A stretch of DNA of 64,000 nt from Bradysia coprophila. Lineage: Eukaryota > Arthropoda > Insecta > Diptera > Sciaridae. The first letter of the stretch is position 1. Each line of letters begins with the position of its first letter. The stretch lies in the NCBI RefSeq assembly GCF_014529535.1, contig NW_023503501.1, forward strand, positions 3,602,150 through 3,666,149, written 5' to 3'. Positions 33,401 through 45,120 of this stretch are shown here, in pieces. Below the pieces are notes generated by a model. The model searched no databases and was not told the origin of the DNA. It worked only from the letters and a program-made list of their open reading frames with translations. A program made the position numbers and the translations under genes.

Positions 33401-34059
33401 CAGTGTTTAGCGTATGTCTAACTCAAGATTCTTACGGTTTAGTCTGGTATTTAAGGAGTAATTATGTTTGAGAGAGACGCCATTACTTATATGATGGTAT
33501 TTGTCGAACGTTATTTTATTTACGATTCACATTATATTGAATGGAGTTCACGTCGTAAGTGCGCCGTCCATTTCAACACATCGCATAACGCATATCGAAA
33601 CATTTTATCGCACAGTCTTTGGTGGGTCTTTGGTAACTTACGCCATACCAGTATATTTTCCTGATATTGGTCAAAATGGAGAGAAATAACGGTGAAGTGC
33701 TCAAAAATATTTGCAAAAGAATTTTTTTTTGTAAACTCAGAAACTTTGTTGCTTCAATATATGTTTCCATTTCTTATATGATTGACTAAGACATACTACT
33801 TTGACCCGTTGAGATTTTTTTTCAACAAATATGTCGATACCAGTATCTACAATTATCCTGAATTAGTTATTTATACAACCGAGTGATAAATGCTTTTTTC
33901 GCAATTCCGGTCCATAATCATCACCTTTCCATGCATCCATTTAATGTCGTTTTGAAGGTATTTATTTCACCGTATTTCTGGACACAGTGCGATATTAATT
34001 TTTTTTTTCGCACGCTAAAGAACCTATTACCTTCAACGAAGACTAAATTTTTATAAATA
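30468..34059. other. Gene-free intergenic DNA
   Basis: I can support no gene. Segments around 32400-33010 repeat phrases such as 'aaaatggctgaatc' and 'gaatttcctattttct', suggesting decayed repeats. Frames 32692-33114, 33166-33357, 33464-33664 and 33501-33689 have no recognisable family. Confidence 0.5.
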
Positions 34060-34200
34060 AAAGTCTTGCATTGACCAGAAATCGAACCCCCGACACCAAA
34101 AGGTTTTTGAACACAAAGCAGCTGTCTTGTAAAGGAAAAGTATTCGAACAACTGATGAGCGTTGGAGCTTTCCAACCAGGGCCGCCAGAACAAAGAAATT
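34060..34200 (-). repeat. Possible tRNA-derived SINE fragment
   Basis: On the minus strand the segment contains GGTGTCGGGGGTTCGATTTC, close to a Pol III B box (GGTTCGANNCC), preceded by about 60 bases that could hold an A box and followed by an AT-rich tail. No cloverleaf can be drawn that satisfies a functional tRNA. No second copy was noticed in the window. Confidence 0.3.
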
Positions 34201-34917
34201 TCCGAGGCCGAAACAGCTCTCTCGTTGCTCGATAGTTTAACTATCAAAATGATCTCTACAATGACAAAGGTGGGAAAGGGAAGAGCTAAAGCTCTGTTAA
34301 GGATTACTGAAGAATTTCCATAAGCCTATGTTAGAGTACACCATCCCTGGATTGATCAATTTATCTAGGCTAAAGAACAATTTTGCCTCGGGTCGACAAT
34401 CGACATCTAGTGCGAAAAAATACCTTCATACCTACCTTGGTAGATAAATAACTATTTAGGCACTAGATGTGTATAATGTCAATCGAGACCGTAGGCCAAG
34501 TGTGACAATACACATCGTGTGCCGAAAAAGCATTTATCATCGAGTTGTATACAACGTTTTTCGCAATAAAGGCAAAGGAAAGTCCTATTTTTCGTCACTT
34601 GTTGCGAAAACAATTTTATTTCCAATAAGAAACTTAGTCTCTTCTGTTAACGTAACATTGATCTGAGAAAAATATTCTATAATTAACAACGACTGACGAC
34701 GCGTTAACCCAGACTATTTTCAAAATATTTTAACCAATCAACACCAAAATTTAGATGATATTGTGTTAATATTAGAATTTATACCGACACACAACGTATA
34801 TACAATGGAATTAAAATCATTTTTATCAGTCATTCTGTAGGTGGTGTTTACTGGTGATTGTAACTCAGGCTTAGAAATTTTCAAGATTTTAAATTGAATT
34901 CCGTGAAAAAAAACGGA
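34201..34917. other. Upstream region of the N-acetylneuraminate lyase gene
   Basis: Intergenic; it should include the promoter of the next gene. I see no clear core element. Frames here (34469-34666 on +, 34738-34995 on -) are not supported. Confidence 0.45.
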
Positions 34918-35901
34918 ATGGAACCTGTAAAATTCAACTATTCTGGCCTTATGTGTCCAGTCTTCAGTGCATTCGCTAACGATAGGTAATGCCAATGTTG
35001 TCCAAGTAACTTAATCGATTCAATGAAACTCAATTATTCAGCAAACGAACAATTCGATTCGACGTCATTGATAAATATGCTGCCTGGTTGAAGCAGAAAG
35101 GAGTGAATGGAGTTTTGGTGAATGGTACAACGGGCGAGGGAGTTTGTCAGCGTATCGACGAAAGAATGCGATCTTTGGAGGAATGGTTGAAAGCGTGTCG
35201 GAAATATGATCTGAAATGTATGGTACACATTGGTGGTACGGCCGTAGCAAATGTCTATGATTTGGCCGAACATGCCGAACAGAGTGGTGTGGATGCGGTT
35301 TTGTGTTTGCCGGAACTATTTTTTAAACCGCAATGTGAAGAGGATCTGGTCGATTATCTAAAAAAGGTTGCTGAACACTGTCCGACTCGTCCGCTGTTCT
35401 ATTATCATTTTCCTGCATTCAGTAAAGTAAACTGTTCGTATCGAATATGAAAATCACACACTCTAATGACGAATTCGAATCCTAACATTTTCTATTTTGT
35501 TACATTTAGTGTGGATGCCAAGAGTATGCGATTTAGCCGAAAAAGAAATCCCAACTTTCGGAGGCATTAAATTCAGTAACAGCGATCTGAACGAAGGTAC
35601 AGCGTGTCTGAAAGCCGGTCGAAAAGTGTTTCTTGGATCGAACACAGTCTTTTGCGGTGCGTTAGCATTGGGATTCGATTCAGCTATATTGGTGTCGTTG
35701 AATGTATTCCCCGAATTGGGGCAGGCGGTGTACGCAGCGGTGCAAGAAAATCGTTGGAAAGATGCACAAGCCGCTCAGGAAGAGTTAACAAGACGGTTCA
35801 ATGCATGTGGAACGGCATTGAAGACCGAATTCAATCGTGTCAACAGTGAGTTTGATTGTGGACCGTCACGGAAACCATTGTTGAACTTGAACAAGAATTA
35901 A
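34918..35901 (+). CDS. NPL: N-acetylneuraminate lyase (sialic acid aldolase)
   Basis: It cleaves N-acetylneuraminate to pyruvate and N-acetylmannosamine, in the cytosol. The exons are 34918-34985, 35042-35421 and 35510-35901, with introns of 56 and 88 bp; the protein is 279 residues, somewhat shorter than the vertebrate enzyme. Exon 1 gives MEPVKFNYSGLMCPVFSAFAND, the usual first strand of this DHDPS/NAL TIM-barrel family. Family motifs present are GTTGEG at 51-56 (carboxylate binding), YYHFP at 143-147 with the catalytic Tyr, and GGIKFSNSD with the Schiff-base Lys170. The donor after FPAF (A|GTAAAG) was chosen because the nearby alternative GTAAAC gives a stop in exon 3. There is no mitochondrial leader, which favours NPL over the related HOGA1. 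The exon-intron structure shows it is a host gene and not contamination. Confidence 0.94.
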
Positions 35902-36097
35902 ATAATTTGTGCCAGTTGTGATGAGTGTTTTGTATGAAGTAAGACGCTATGTGATTCTCTCGAAAGTATTGCATTAAACTGGGTATTACGCGATTTGTGT
36001 ATTGTGAAAATTACACATCCAGTGCAAAAATTACTGTGGGAGTCGGGGCTAAAATTTTGGGGTTTCACCGAGTAATAGAACGTACTCATGTTAGCGT

Positions 36098-36103
36098 AAT
36101 AAA
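36098..36103 (+). promoter_or_regulatory. Candidate polyadenylation signal of the NPL gene
   Basis: AATAAA, 197 bases after the stop codon and the first canonical hexamer downstream that I noticed. Confidence 0.5.
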
Positions 36104-36789
36104 GTTCGTAATCAATGCCATCAAATTCTCATATTTCTAGTCATTCAGAACCCTTAATAAGGGAAATATGAGTCAACTGCTGTAGTAGGAACCAATCACA
36201 GCATTATTCCCAAAAGTCCAGAAAGTGTAACAAAAATCTGAATAATCCTTAAAATTTTAATGTTCCAGAATTGGGAAGTTGGTGAAGTGATGGAATTATA
36301 AGAACCAACCTACTACCACCTCCATAATACCGAAAGCCCAGACGTGAGTCCGAAAAAACGTTTAAACTTGAAAAATTCTAGAAGTGGTAGTGGTGGAAGA
36401 GGAACCCTTTCTTCGTCATTCTTCCGTACTTAACCACAGACATGCAGTTCCTACAACAAATCCCTGAAGTACCAACATTTTTTGTCACTTCCAACTATAT
36501 TCCCAGCTGTAGCTTCTCGGTATGATGAGATAGAAATCCACTCTCTTTGGCAAGTTTGTGACAATGAACTTTATAATTGCTCCTGCCCAACCAAACCTGT
36601 AGAATACATACCTGTGAAGTTATCGAGGTGTGAAAAATTTCGGCATTGATTTCCTGATATTTCGGAATTTTGGGAACGAACTTGTTCCGAAGAAGTGATT
36701 TCTCCGCAGTTCAGAAGATCTTATATCCGAATATGTAACACAAACTTTTGAATGCTTCCGACGCCTTAAGATTTTACATTCCTAGGTAC
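36104..36789. other. Intergenic DNA
   Basis: I identify nothing here. Phrases such as 'cataataccgaaagcccaga' and 'ttcccaaaagtccagaaagt' suggest an old internal repeat. Confidence 0.4.
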
Positions 36790-37120
36790 GGAGGTATCGA
36801 TACATAGCTAAAATCGTAGCCTACATTTGAGTGTCTCGCATTTCATTTTTGATGAAATCTTTTCATCAGAATCTTTTTTGAAAAATGTACGACCGCAATT
36901 CCGACCACTTGCTAGCTTTAGCTTTAAATAAAAATTAGTTTTGCTTGTAGTCGTTTGACCAGCTCTGAGAGAAGTTTACAGACTGCTACAAAGCCAAATG
37001 TATTTTCTGTTGAAAGCTAACACATTCTTGGTCGTTATTGCGGTCCTATATTTTTGAGAAAGGATTCAGGTGGAAAGATATCCGAAGATATCCGAATGTA
37101 TGCTTTCAGCAAAGCATCGA
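36790..37120. repeat. Palindromic dispersed repeat family B, copy 3
   Basis: Arms match copies 1 and 2 ('tgatgaaatcttttcatcag', 'aacacattcttggtcgttat', 'gtggaaagatatcc'). A further partial right arm occurs at about 37850-37960, beyond the 37200-37800 repeat, suggesting that the original copy was split or duplicated. Confidence 0.65.
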
Positions 37121-38806
37121 TGCCTATTTTAATGATAATTTGGGGCCGTTTCGAGTTAAATTGGAGAATTTGCTGTAAATGATTCCGCAGCCTACGACAA
37201 GAAAATGGTTTGACGGGCTCCGTCGGAGGTATTTTTTAGATCAGTGAATAAAGACATCAAAAACATCATTTTTCGTATAATTTTCTAAAATTATTATTTT
37301 GCTTTCGAGTGAAGGAGAAGGATAGAGTCACTTTGTACACAAAACGTTACCTGAACCTATCGCTTCTATGTCAAATGGGGTATCATTGTGAAGCTAGGTT
37401 CTATCAGGGAAACCACTGATCTAACCATAAACATTCGCCAGGTGCGAGATATCACCTCTTGAAGTTCATCAAAATTTACAGCCTTTGACTGACACAAACT
37501 TTTTTGGTATTTTCAAACCCCGTACAGGGCATGTAAGGTATCTGTGCTTTCTCCGTATCTCCTGGACAATACCTATCCAATGAGCTCACACAGATGTATG
37601 TCCATAGCCTGTAGCGGCAGTGAATCACGGACAAAAAACACCCTTTTTCGACTCTTGGGGGAAGCTATAAAGCCAATATATTAAAGTAAAACGTCTGCGG
37701 TTTTCGATTTCGACTATTTGGGTCAAGGGCTATCTGGGCATGTAAGCAACGCGTCGCTAAAAAAAAACTCCGACGGAGCCTGGTCCACTTTCAAAAAATC
37801 CCGTTTTTTAACTACTGGATTTTAGTTCACTATTGATGAATTCCACCAGAAGACTTTTTCAGAAATGTACGACCACAACAATAAATCATCAAAAATGAGA
37901 TACGATTCACGCAAATATAGCCTACAATTTTAGCTGGGCATCGATGCCTCTTCAGAGTGGTCCATACGATTCGATTGAAAGTTTTAAGATGACAACTATC
38001 AAGTTACGCATTCTAAAAATTCACGAGAATCGGCACCCTGTGATACTGCATCTCAAAATTAAAATTCATTGAAAATGTCGTCTATAATTTCAAATTCTTT
38101 TTTTTTATTTTTAAAATTACAAATTTATTTTCTTAAATTTACTTTAAAACTTCTCTCTTCCTATTTTATTACTTGATTTAAAATCAAAAATTCAATGTAT
38201 AGTCATAGTCATAATGAAGAAAAAAAATCCGTTCAGTAAAAGAAACAATTTTCTAACCCAAAAAAACGAAAAAGAAATCGAAAAGAAAAACCCAAAGAAA
38301 TTTAGTCATTTTGTCACGAATTTTTGAATTTTTAATTTATATCTGTTTGTACCTTGCTTTGCTGATTGTGTAATATTAAATATTTTGAATTATCGATAAT
38401 TTTCTCAATTTCTGTTTGTTTTTTTTTACATTTTGGAAATCGTATGTACATGCACTTGTTTACTTTGAAAAATGTTCATTTGTTTTACGAGTTCTAACAA
38501 AATTAACGCGAATTTAATTTTGGTACACATATCCATCATCTATACTAATATTATTAGTAATGCGACTTGACAACCACATTCATTCATCAAGTCCATTAAC
38601 GATTGCATTTTAATATAAAAAAAAATGTTCAATGTACATTTTAGTCTCAGTAAATCTTACGGTTAAGAGTGGGAGGGGTGGAAATGCAAGTATAAAAATT
38701 ACTAAAAAAAAAACTTTTTCATTTCTGTTGGATAATCGTTAATACGATTACACCTTAAGATTTTAAAATTTAAATTTCTTGTGATCGATTGTGCTGTATG
38801 ATGAAA
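37121..38806. repeat. Possible 0.6 kb inserted element, then AT-rich DNA 3' of the next gene
   Basis: About 37205-37790 is bounded by inverted 'gctccgtcgga' and 'tccgacggagc' and contains GC-richer sequence ('accccgtacagggcatgtaa') unlike its surroundings, so it may be a mobile element; I see no coding frame. From about 38090 to 38806 the DNA is very AT-rich and probably includes the 3' untranslated region of the minus-strand gene that ends at 38807. Confidence 0.45.
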
Positions 38807-41800
38807 TTACAATGCGGTCGCTATCTCCTGAGCTGATTCGGTTGGCTTTATAGTTGGTTCTGCATCTGAAAATATGGTGTCATGGCGGTGTCAAAACAAA
38901 TTTCGCATTTTTCAATTTTTTTTTGTGCGCGATCAATAGTCTTTTATATCACTAGTGATAAAAAGATGAACAATAGAGTTTTCGTGTGAATTTTGTTGAT
39001 CCGAGGCAAAGCCGAGGTCAATAAACATACGGAAACGAGACTTATCATCTTTTTTTCCCCAGGTTATATAATGGATTTTATATGTTGAGGGCGCTTGTTA
39101 TACTTAATGAGGAATTCTTATGAAGTCAGACGCCTCAGTGGATTTTTATATGTGCCTTGGCATTGGTACGTAGAAACTTGAACGACTTTCAAAAAAAAAT
39201 CGTAGACGCTTGTGTGGTAAGTGGGAGGTGGTTCATTCTTAAAAAACACATTTGACAGATTTTTAAGAGTTTTAAACGTCATCAATGTTCCCAGTCAATT
39301 AAGTATTTCCCGTCTAAAATATTTCGGCGCAAAATTTGAATATGGCTTAGTGAATTCAAATTTCGCGCTAAAATATCATAGACTTTTAATTGACTGTGAA
39401 CATCAATGAAAGGTTCGTGTGGGCTGTTTTCAGAAAGAAAATTGCATGTTCTTTCGGGGCAGTTAAGATCTTATTGGGGTTTCAAATTCATCCAGAGTGA
39501 GAAAAGAGCAGTTGAAAAAATATGTAAATCTGACTATTTCGTTGACGTTCTAGCGGTTCTTCTGAATCCGAAACGCAACGATAACATCAAATCTTCTGTC
39601 TGGACAAAGGGACGTGAGGAACTGAGTCACAAATTTATAATTCAAAGGTACATCTACCGTGACACTACCCATGTATGTTTGGTGTCATTACTAAGCTAAG
39701 TCCAGTAGCGATCAGTTTATTGATGTTTTCGTTGCGTTTTGGATGCAGAGGAACAGTTAGAAGTACACCTAAATCGTTCAATTTTTTCACATTTTCTCCA
39801 TTGCTTTTCTCAGTCCGGATAAATTTTAGAACCAATAAGACCCTCTTTCCCTCGAAAGTACATGCTTTCTATTCTAATGACAGCCTAGACGACCTTCTAT
39901 ATTGCAAGTACCTGGAACAATTTCAGTAAGAAAAGTGTTTTCGATTTTTGGAAGGGCTTTTGGCTTCTAGGAAAATTCGTCCGATGCCGGTTGGCTGTTT
40001 CTCAAAAGGTGAATAATCACTTGTCTTGGAGTCATTGAACAACAAAAATTAGTAAAATGGGACCAAAAATGAATTAAGCGACGATTGAAGGGAATGATAG
40101 GAAGATCAAAGATCTGGAAACTGAATTTCTCTTATGAAACACCCAGAAATACAGTTTTGTAACCGCAGAGGCCACATTTAGTCTTCAGCAATGCACAATT
40201 CAAGACATGAGACAGTTTCGTCTTTCATGTAACATTGTGAAAGTGGTTCATCATCATCGACTACCAAAAATTTGGGTCAAGTTCAGTGTTTGACAATGTA
40301 TACGTATCACTGAAAACATTGGATTGAATCAAACATGTTTCCCGAACTAAACGTTTGGCGAAAATAAACCGTTTTTGAGCCGATAAGTTATTGGAATACT
40401 GACAGTAAAATAATACAAAAAAATGATTTTAACTCACTGGATGGTGCATCATCGATTTTCTCCTCCGTCTTATTGTCCTTAACGACCGCATCAACAGACT
40501 CATTATTCGTATGTGAATTGTCATTCGCCTTCTCATTGACTTCGGCAGCTTCTTTGGCCGCATCAGGAATGGCAGCTTCTTCGATCGGTCGCGTGACTGG
40601 AGAGTCTTTCGCTGGCGAGGGAGGTGTTTCTACTTTTGGCTTTTCTATGGCATCCTCTTTCGGCGCTACGTCATTTTGAACTGTAGACTTAGCACTTTCA
40701 TCAGTTAACGAATTGCCGGATTCACTGTTTTTCTCTTTCGCTTGCTCGACCTCTGACTGTTTGTCTTTACCGTCGTCGTTTTGCGATACAGTGTCATTGG
40801 TTTCCGCATCATCGGTCGTTCCATCAACTTCCATACTTTCGGCATTTTCTTTGCTTTCCTGTTTGTCCTCAGCCGGCTGTTCTTCGGCATCCTAAAAACA
40901 GTCAAAAGTAAAACATTTTTCCACATTTCGAATTTTGCAACGCATACCTCTTCGACATCGTTCGCTTCGTCATCGACATCAATTTTCTTCGGTTTTGCTC
41001 TGCCTCGTGCAACTCTCGGCTTTTTCGGAGCTGGTGTTACTGGTGTAGTTGTTACGGATCCTCTGGCGCTTGACCTAGTGCGACGACCACCTTCTTCGAC
41101 AGCTCCGCCCATTGATTTAATTATTTCTTCGCTTTCCTCACGTTCTCTTTCTAATTTTGATTTCCTTTTCGACGGAGTTCGAGCCGCCGTTTTTTTCTGC
41201 GAGAAAATTATTTTGTTAATGAACGGAAGTAAATCGCAAGTATCGGATGTGAAATAGTCATTCAATTTTTTACTGACTGTGCCATTCAGCAGCCTTCTTT
41301 TCGACAAAAATAAATTATTTGAATTTTCCATTAATAAACTTGACCGCCGAGCAAAATTACTTTATGTGTTTGTGATTTTACAATCGTTCACGACTGTGTT
41401 TGAATAGAATTATTCCATTCCGTTCTACTTTTAATCAAGTAAAAATAAATGGAAAAGGTGTCGATTTCAGAGTAATTTTCTGCAATGGTTTCATTTTGCA
41501 TCTACTTTACAGACCTAACATAGCAGAACGCTTTTTGTTCTATCCCTCAACTACAATATCGGTAACCATTGTTAAAAGCATCGAAATTAAAATCTCGATC
41601 ACTATTGTTTGAAGGAAATGACGTACATTTAGTCCCTGAGATTATTATCACAACACACTATAAGCTAACGTAACAGTCTTGAAAACGTAACATAAAGAAT
41701 AAGGCTCAGATTGGGTTCGGATTGACTCGTTTCAATTTTCGATTTCGGGTTCAACCCGTACCTGAATCGGACCAGAACCTAAAATTTCACCTTCGGGTTT

Positions 41801-42951
41801 GGCCAGACCCTGAGCTGTACTTGAAATTTTCAGAATGGATCAGCTCGGGTTCGGGTAACTCAGAATTGTTTCACCAGAAATCACTAATTTTCACTAAAAA
41901 TTTCTGGTTATCCGAACCAGAAACCAGAAATATTAGTTTGGGATCCGGTCAGACCGAGCCTGACTCGTTCCAAGCATTGAAGAAAGCATTACCGATCAGC
42001 TGAGTCATTACACTCACAGCGTATAATAACGAATTTCAAATTTTGAGATCCACTTTGGCTTTGGTTTGAATTTCAAGAAGAGATGCACAACCTGTTGAAC
42101 ATGGTCTGCCTTATAAAATATTCGTTGCGTCATAAACTCCAATATACTTTGGCATAAGCCGATGTCGCACTAAACGCGACGAAGATATTATCTACGTAAT
42201 GAACCAATGTCGATTTTAAAGGCTAGTGCACAGTTTGTGAGACCGTGCAAAATGCATGAAGAATAAGCGTTTACAACAGGTTTACATGAAAAATGTTTGA
42301 CAGATTACATTCTTCACAATCTGTGAACTCATCAAAAATATCGCCACAATCCTCACTATTTTTAAAATCTTTGTTTCGAAACGAATAATTTCAAATGTCA
42401 TGCCAATGCCGGCAATTCACATCATATGGGAACATCAAACTGTCTACTATCCCCTACCCCCGTTCGAGTTGAGTTCAAAAATTAATGTTGAATCATCGCT
42501 CTCGAGACGGTAATCTATTGAATCGAACTTGTTATCGTCATGGCAAACTTGCCGAACAAATTTTTTTCCCACCAAAACGATTACGATCATTACAGTCAAC
42601 AAACAAACATCAACGACTATACGAAAAAAAAAATGCCGCACATTCAACCGACACATATTCACAAACACATCCATCCCATATCCTATTATTGTGCATCAAT
42701 TTTGATTAGGTAATTAAAGCGAATCGTTATATTCATCACAATCACAAAGATCTGTAATCAATTCCACGTAAAGCATTCAATGCATTGTAAAAACAATTCC
42801 ACACAATGCACGCGAACAAATTACCTCGACGGAAATTTCAGGTATTTTTTCAATTTTTTGGAGCAACAATACAACTGCCATGTATACTTACGCCAGCGAT
42901 ATCATTTTCGGCATCTTGTTGTTGAGGACTTTCTGCGTGATTATCAGACAT
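38807..42951 (-). CDS. Unidentified charged nuclear-type protein, basic N-terminal half, acidic C-terminal half
   Basis: Exons on the minus strand are 42951-42892, 41196-40948, 40891-40438 and 38865-38807, giving 273 residues with all phases consistent; introns are 1695, 56 and 1572 bp. Residues 1-20 are MSDNHAESPQQQDAENDIAG. Residues 21-92 are strongly basic, with KRKSKLEREREE, RRTRSSARG and an AT-hook-like ARGRAKPKK at about 83-91. Residues 93-255 are Glu/Asp/Lys-rich and low in hydrophobics. The last exon ends EPTIKPTESAQEIATAL. I do not recognise the family. The design (AT-hook-like patch plus a disordered acidic tail) is seen in chromatin-associated proteins, but this is inference. Large introns 1 and 3 hold repeats, including a palindrome at about 39287-39405. 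Confidence 0.72.
39287..39405. repeat. Short palindromic repeat in the third intron
   Basis: Inverted arms 'catcaatgttcccagtcaat' and the complement of 'cattgatgttcacagtcaat' enclose 'ggcgcaaaatttgaata'. It is related to the inner part of the palindrome at 2400-2630. Confidence 0.6.
41197..42891. other. First intron of the charged nuclear protein gene
   Basis: About 41715-41960 has repeated 'cgggttcgggt' and 'ggtcagacc'-type phrases and an accidental + frame (41722-42003); it looks like repeat sequence rather than an exon. I see nothing else. Confidence 0.5.
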
Positions 42952-43575
42952 TTTCACGGTTTGTATTCCACTTCTGTCAAATTCAATGAATCGACTGGCG
43001 TTTGCACGATAATTAGTGAGAAATTTTAAAAATTCAAACGCGTTTTAACAATTTATTAAAAGTATTTTCTAGCAGCGCAGGTAGAAAATGCTTCACAAAA
43101 TTGCTTGAAATGTTAAAATGGCCGAGCGTCGCTGGTCACGTGACGAAAATATCCATAACAATGGCGTTGCTATAAAATGATAAAGAGCGCGAAATTGTTT
43201 TGAAATCAAATTACATTTAAGTTAGGGAATGTTTACTCAAATTTTATCAGCGACCATATGCTTAATTTTCACTTAACGAAATAGTACTCCGTGTGAAAGA
43301 CAAAATTTACATTTTTTTCCATTTTTGATTTGTTTACTCTCTCACGGAGTACTTTTTGTTGAGTGCAAACCATACATTACACTAAGGATGAGAGAATAAG
43401 ATAATTGACATTGATTCAATGAACACGTGGTAATGTAAAATTGGATGAGGAATGTTCCACTTGTTATGCGAATGATAATTCTGAATGATGGTCAGTCAAC
43501 GTCAATGAAAAGACATAAGGTCGCTTCAGCTGTTTTTCTCCTGGTCACTTATCCAACAAAAGTACTAAAGCGGTA
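42952..43575. other. Upstream region of the charged nuclear protein gene
   Basis: It should hold the minus-strand promoter. I see inverted 'agtactccgtg' and 'cacggagtact' phrases near 43284 and 43339, possibly a small palindromic repeat. No gene. Confidence 0.45.
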
Positions 43576-43583
43576 TATCTTAC

Positions 43584-43924
43584 CAAAGTATATAAACACT
43601 GCAGGTAATGCAAATCCGCAGTTACACAAAGATCCAAACTTTCAGGTGAATTTTAGCTCCATCATGTTGCACACTTATTGAATTCGTTTGCGTCAAGTTG
43701 CATCTAGTGGTGAATTTGGAACTATTTAGCGGGGTTATGTTGCACTCATATAAAATTCGTTTGCGTCAAGTTGTATTTAGTGGTGAATTGGAAGGATTTA
43801 GGGCCGTCATGTTGCACAAGTCTAAGTTAGACAACATACGAAAATGAATTCACCTGAAAGTTTGGATCCGTAATTTCTCTGATCCGCTGAGGGTCTGCAT
43901 TACCTTCAGTGTTTATATACTTTG
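43584..43924. mobile_element. hAT-like MITE, 341 bp, with perfect 8-bp duplication
   Basis: The ends are CAAAGTATATAAACACTG and its complement, with arms continuing as 'aggtaatgca' and 'gatccaaactttcaggtgaa'. The flanks carry TATCTTAC at 43576-43583 and 43925-43932. A unit of about 70 bases ('attcgtttgcgtcaagttg', 'tagtggtgaatt') is repeated in the middle. An 8-bp duplication and CA(A/G)AG-type ends fit hAT. No transposase. Confidence 0.85.
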
Positions 43925-43932
43925 TATCTTAC

Positions 43933-44640
43933 AACACTGGCAAAATTTTTGAAATCTTCTCATTCTCTACTATCGGCGAACTTTGGAAACTGTTTAAATC
44001 CTCCCAACAAAATTTCACGGAGATGCTAATATGACGCCTGGGTCGTTTTGACGGATGGGGGGAATCCATAGAAGCAAACATAACCGCAACTTAAACTTTG
44101 TTCGTTAAAATTTCAAAGTGAGGCTGTGTCGACTTCTATGTGGATGATGTTTGTCATTTTGAACGCCCTTGAAAGAAACCTATATGTCGAATGATTTTGA
44201 ATTTGGTCGAGAGAAAATGTATCGAAGTCTATCTCAAAAAACCAGCCGTCATTCGACATATTCCCGCTATCCATCTAAACGATGTCACACTCAAAATCAC
44301 TCAAAATTTATACCAGTCAAAAACCTTTAGTCTGAATAAACAGTCATGTTTTCATCCCGTTGCCTCCGTGTACGTGAATTGTCATTTCAAACAATGAATT
44401 TTATTGAAATGACAACTGTCACGTACGCAGAGGCAAAAACGGAATCAAGTACAATTTCTGAAAATGTAACAAAATAATTTGTGAGCTACTTTTTTGTTAA
44501 TTTTATTGAGATAAACATCGTACGAAGTTTAAAATTTGTGTATCGGTATGAATGTAAGGAGTAAGTAGTGACGAATTATTATTATGAACTTATTTGTTGG
44601 TAAAGTTGATTTTATCTCTAAATATACAATTCACGCCATC
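43933..44640. repeat. Intergenic DNA with a hairpin repeat
   Basis: A palindrome at about 44354-44441 has arms 'tgcctccgtgtacgtgaattgtcatttca' in part and its complement ('tgaaatgacaactgtcacgtacg'). No gene is supported; the + frame 44191-44397 runs into the palindrome. Confidence 0.5.
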
Positions 44641-44978
44641 ATAAGTGCGGTCGAAATTCAAAATGGAAAGTGCGAAGGTCTTTCTAACGTTGCGTCATTT
44701 TCATACAAGGAAACGTTGGACACGTTGAAATGTATTTTTCAGTTCACTTTTTCATCGAGTCGTTCACTTAAAATTCAAATTTTAGGCACACTTTCGGCGT
44801 GAATTGCTTTTTGTGTCGAAATTCACACCGTAAGTGTGCCTAAAATTTGAATTTCAAGTGAACGATTCGATGAAAAAGTGAACTGAAAAATACATTTCAA
44901 CGCTTCATTGTATGAAAATGGCGTTGCGTTAGAAAGACTTGCGTGAGAAAGATTTTCAATTTCAACCGCACTTACGGC
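44641..44978. repeat. Palindromic repeat, about 340 bp
   Basis: Two arms of roughly 150 bases meet near 44815 ('ttaggcacactttcggcgtga' against 'tcacaccgtaagtgtgcctaa'). Both arms translate to near-identical peptides (…IFQFTFSS-RSL-IQILGTL…) on opposite strands, an artefact of the symmetry. A single arm occurs at about 24285-24415. Confidence 0.65.
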
Positions 44979-45120
44979 TTTCAAATTTATTAAACTTATC
45001 GGTAAGTTAAATTTATCAGCCACTGGATAAATCTGATGGGAATACATTTAATGTTCTGAAAGAACAGGTTAGGACACCCACGAAGGCGGGGTGACACACA
45101 CCTTTTGACAAATAAATACA

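Noticed and set aside
34100..34180. A functional tRNA gene on the minus strand
   Set aside because: Only a B-box-like motif is present; acceptor and anticodon stems cannot be formed.
35034..35273. Minus-strand frames overlapping the lyase gene
   Set aside because: Antisense shadows of NPL exon 2.
40781..41257. 158-codon + frame rich in Ser and Phe
   Set aside because: Antisense to exons 2 and 3 of the charged nuclear protein gene, whose splice phases and composition are coherent.
41722..42003. 93-codon + frame in the intron
   Set aside because: Built on repeated 'cgggttcggg'-type phrases; looks like repeat DNA.
44584..45047. Two similar peptides on opposite strands (…FQFTFSS…)
   Set aside because: Again the two arms of a palindromic repeat; a third, single arm occurs near 24350.
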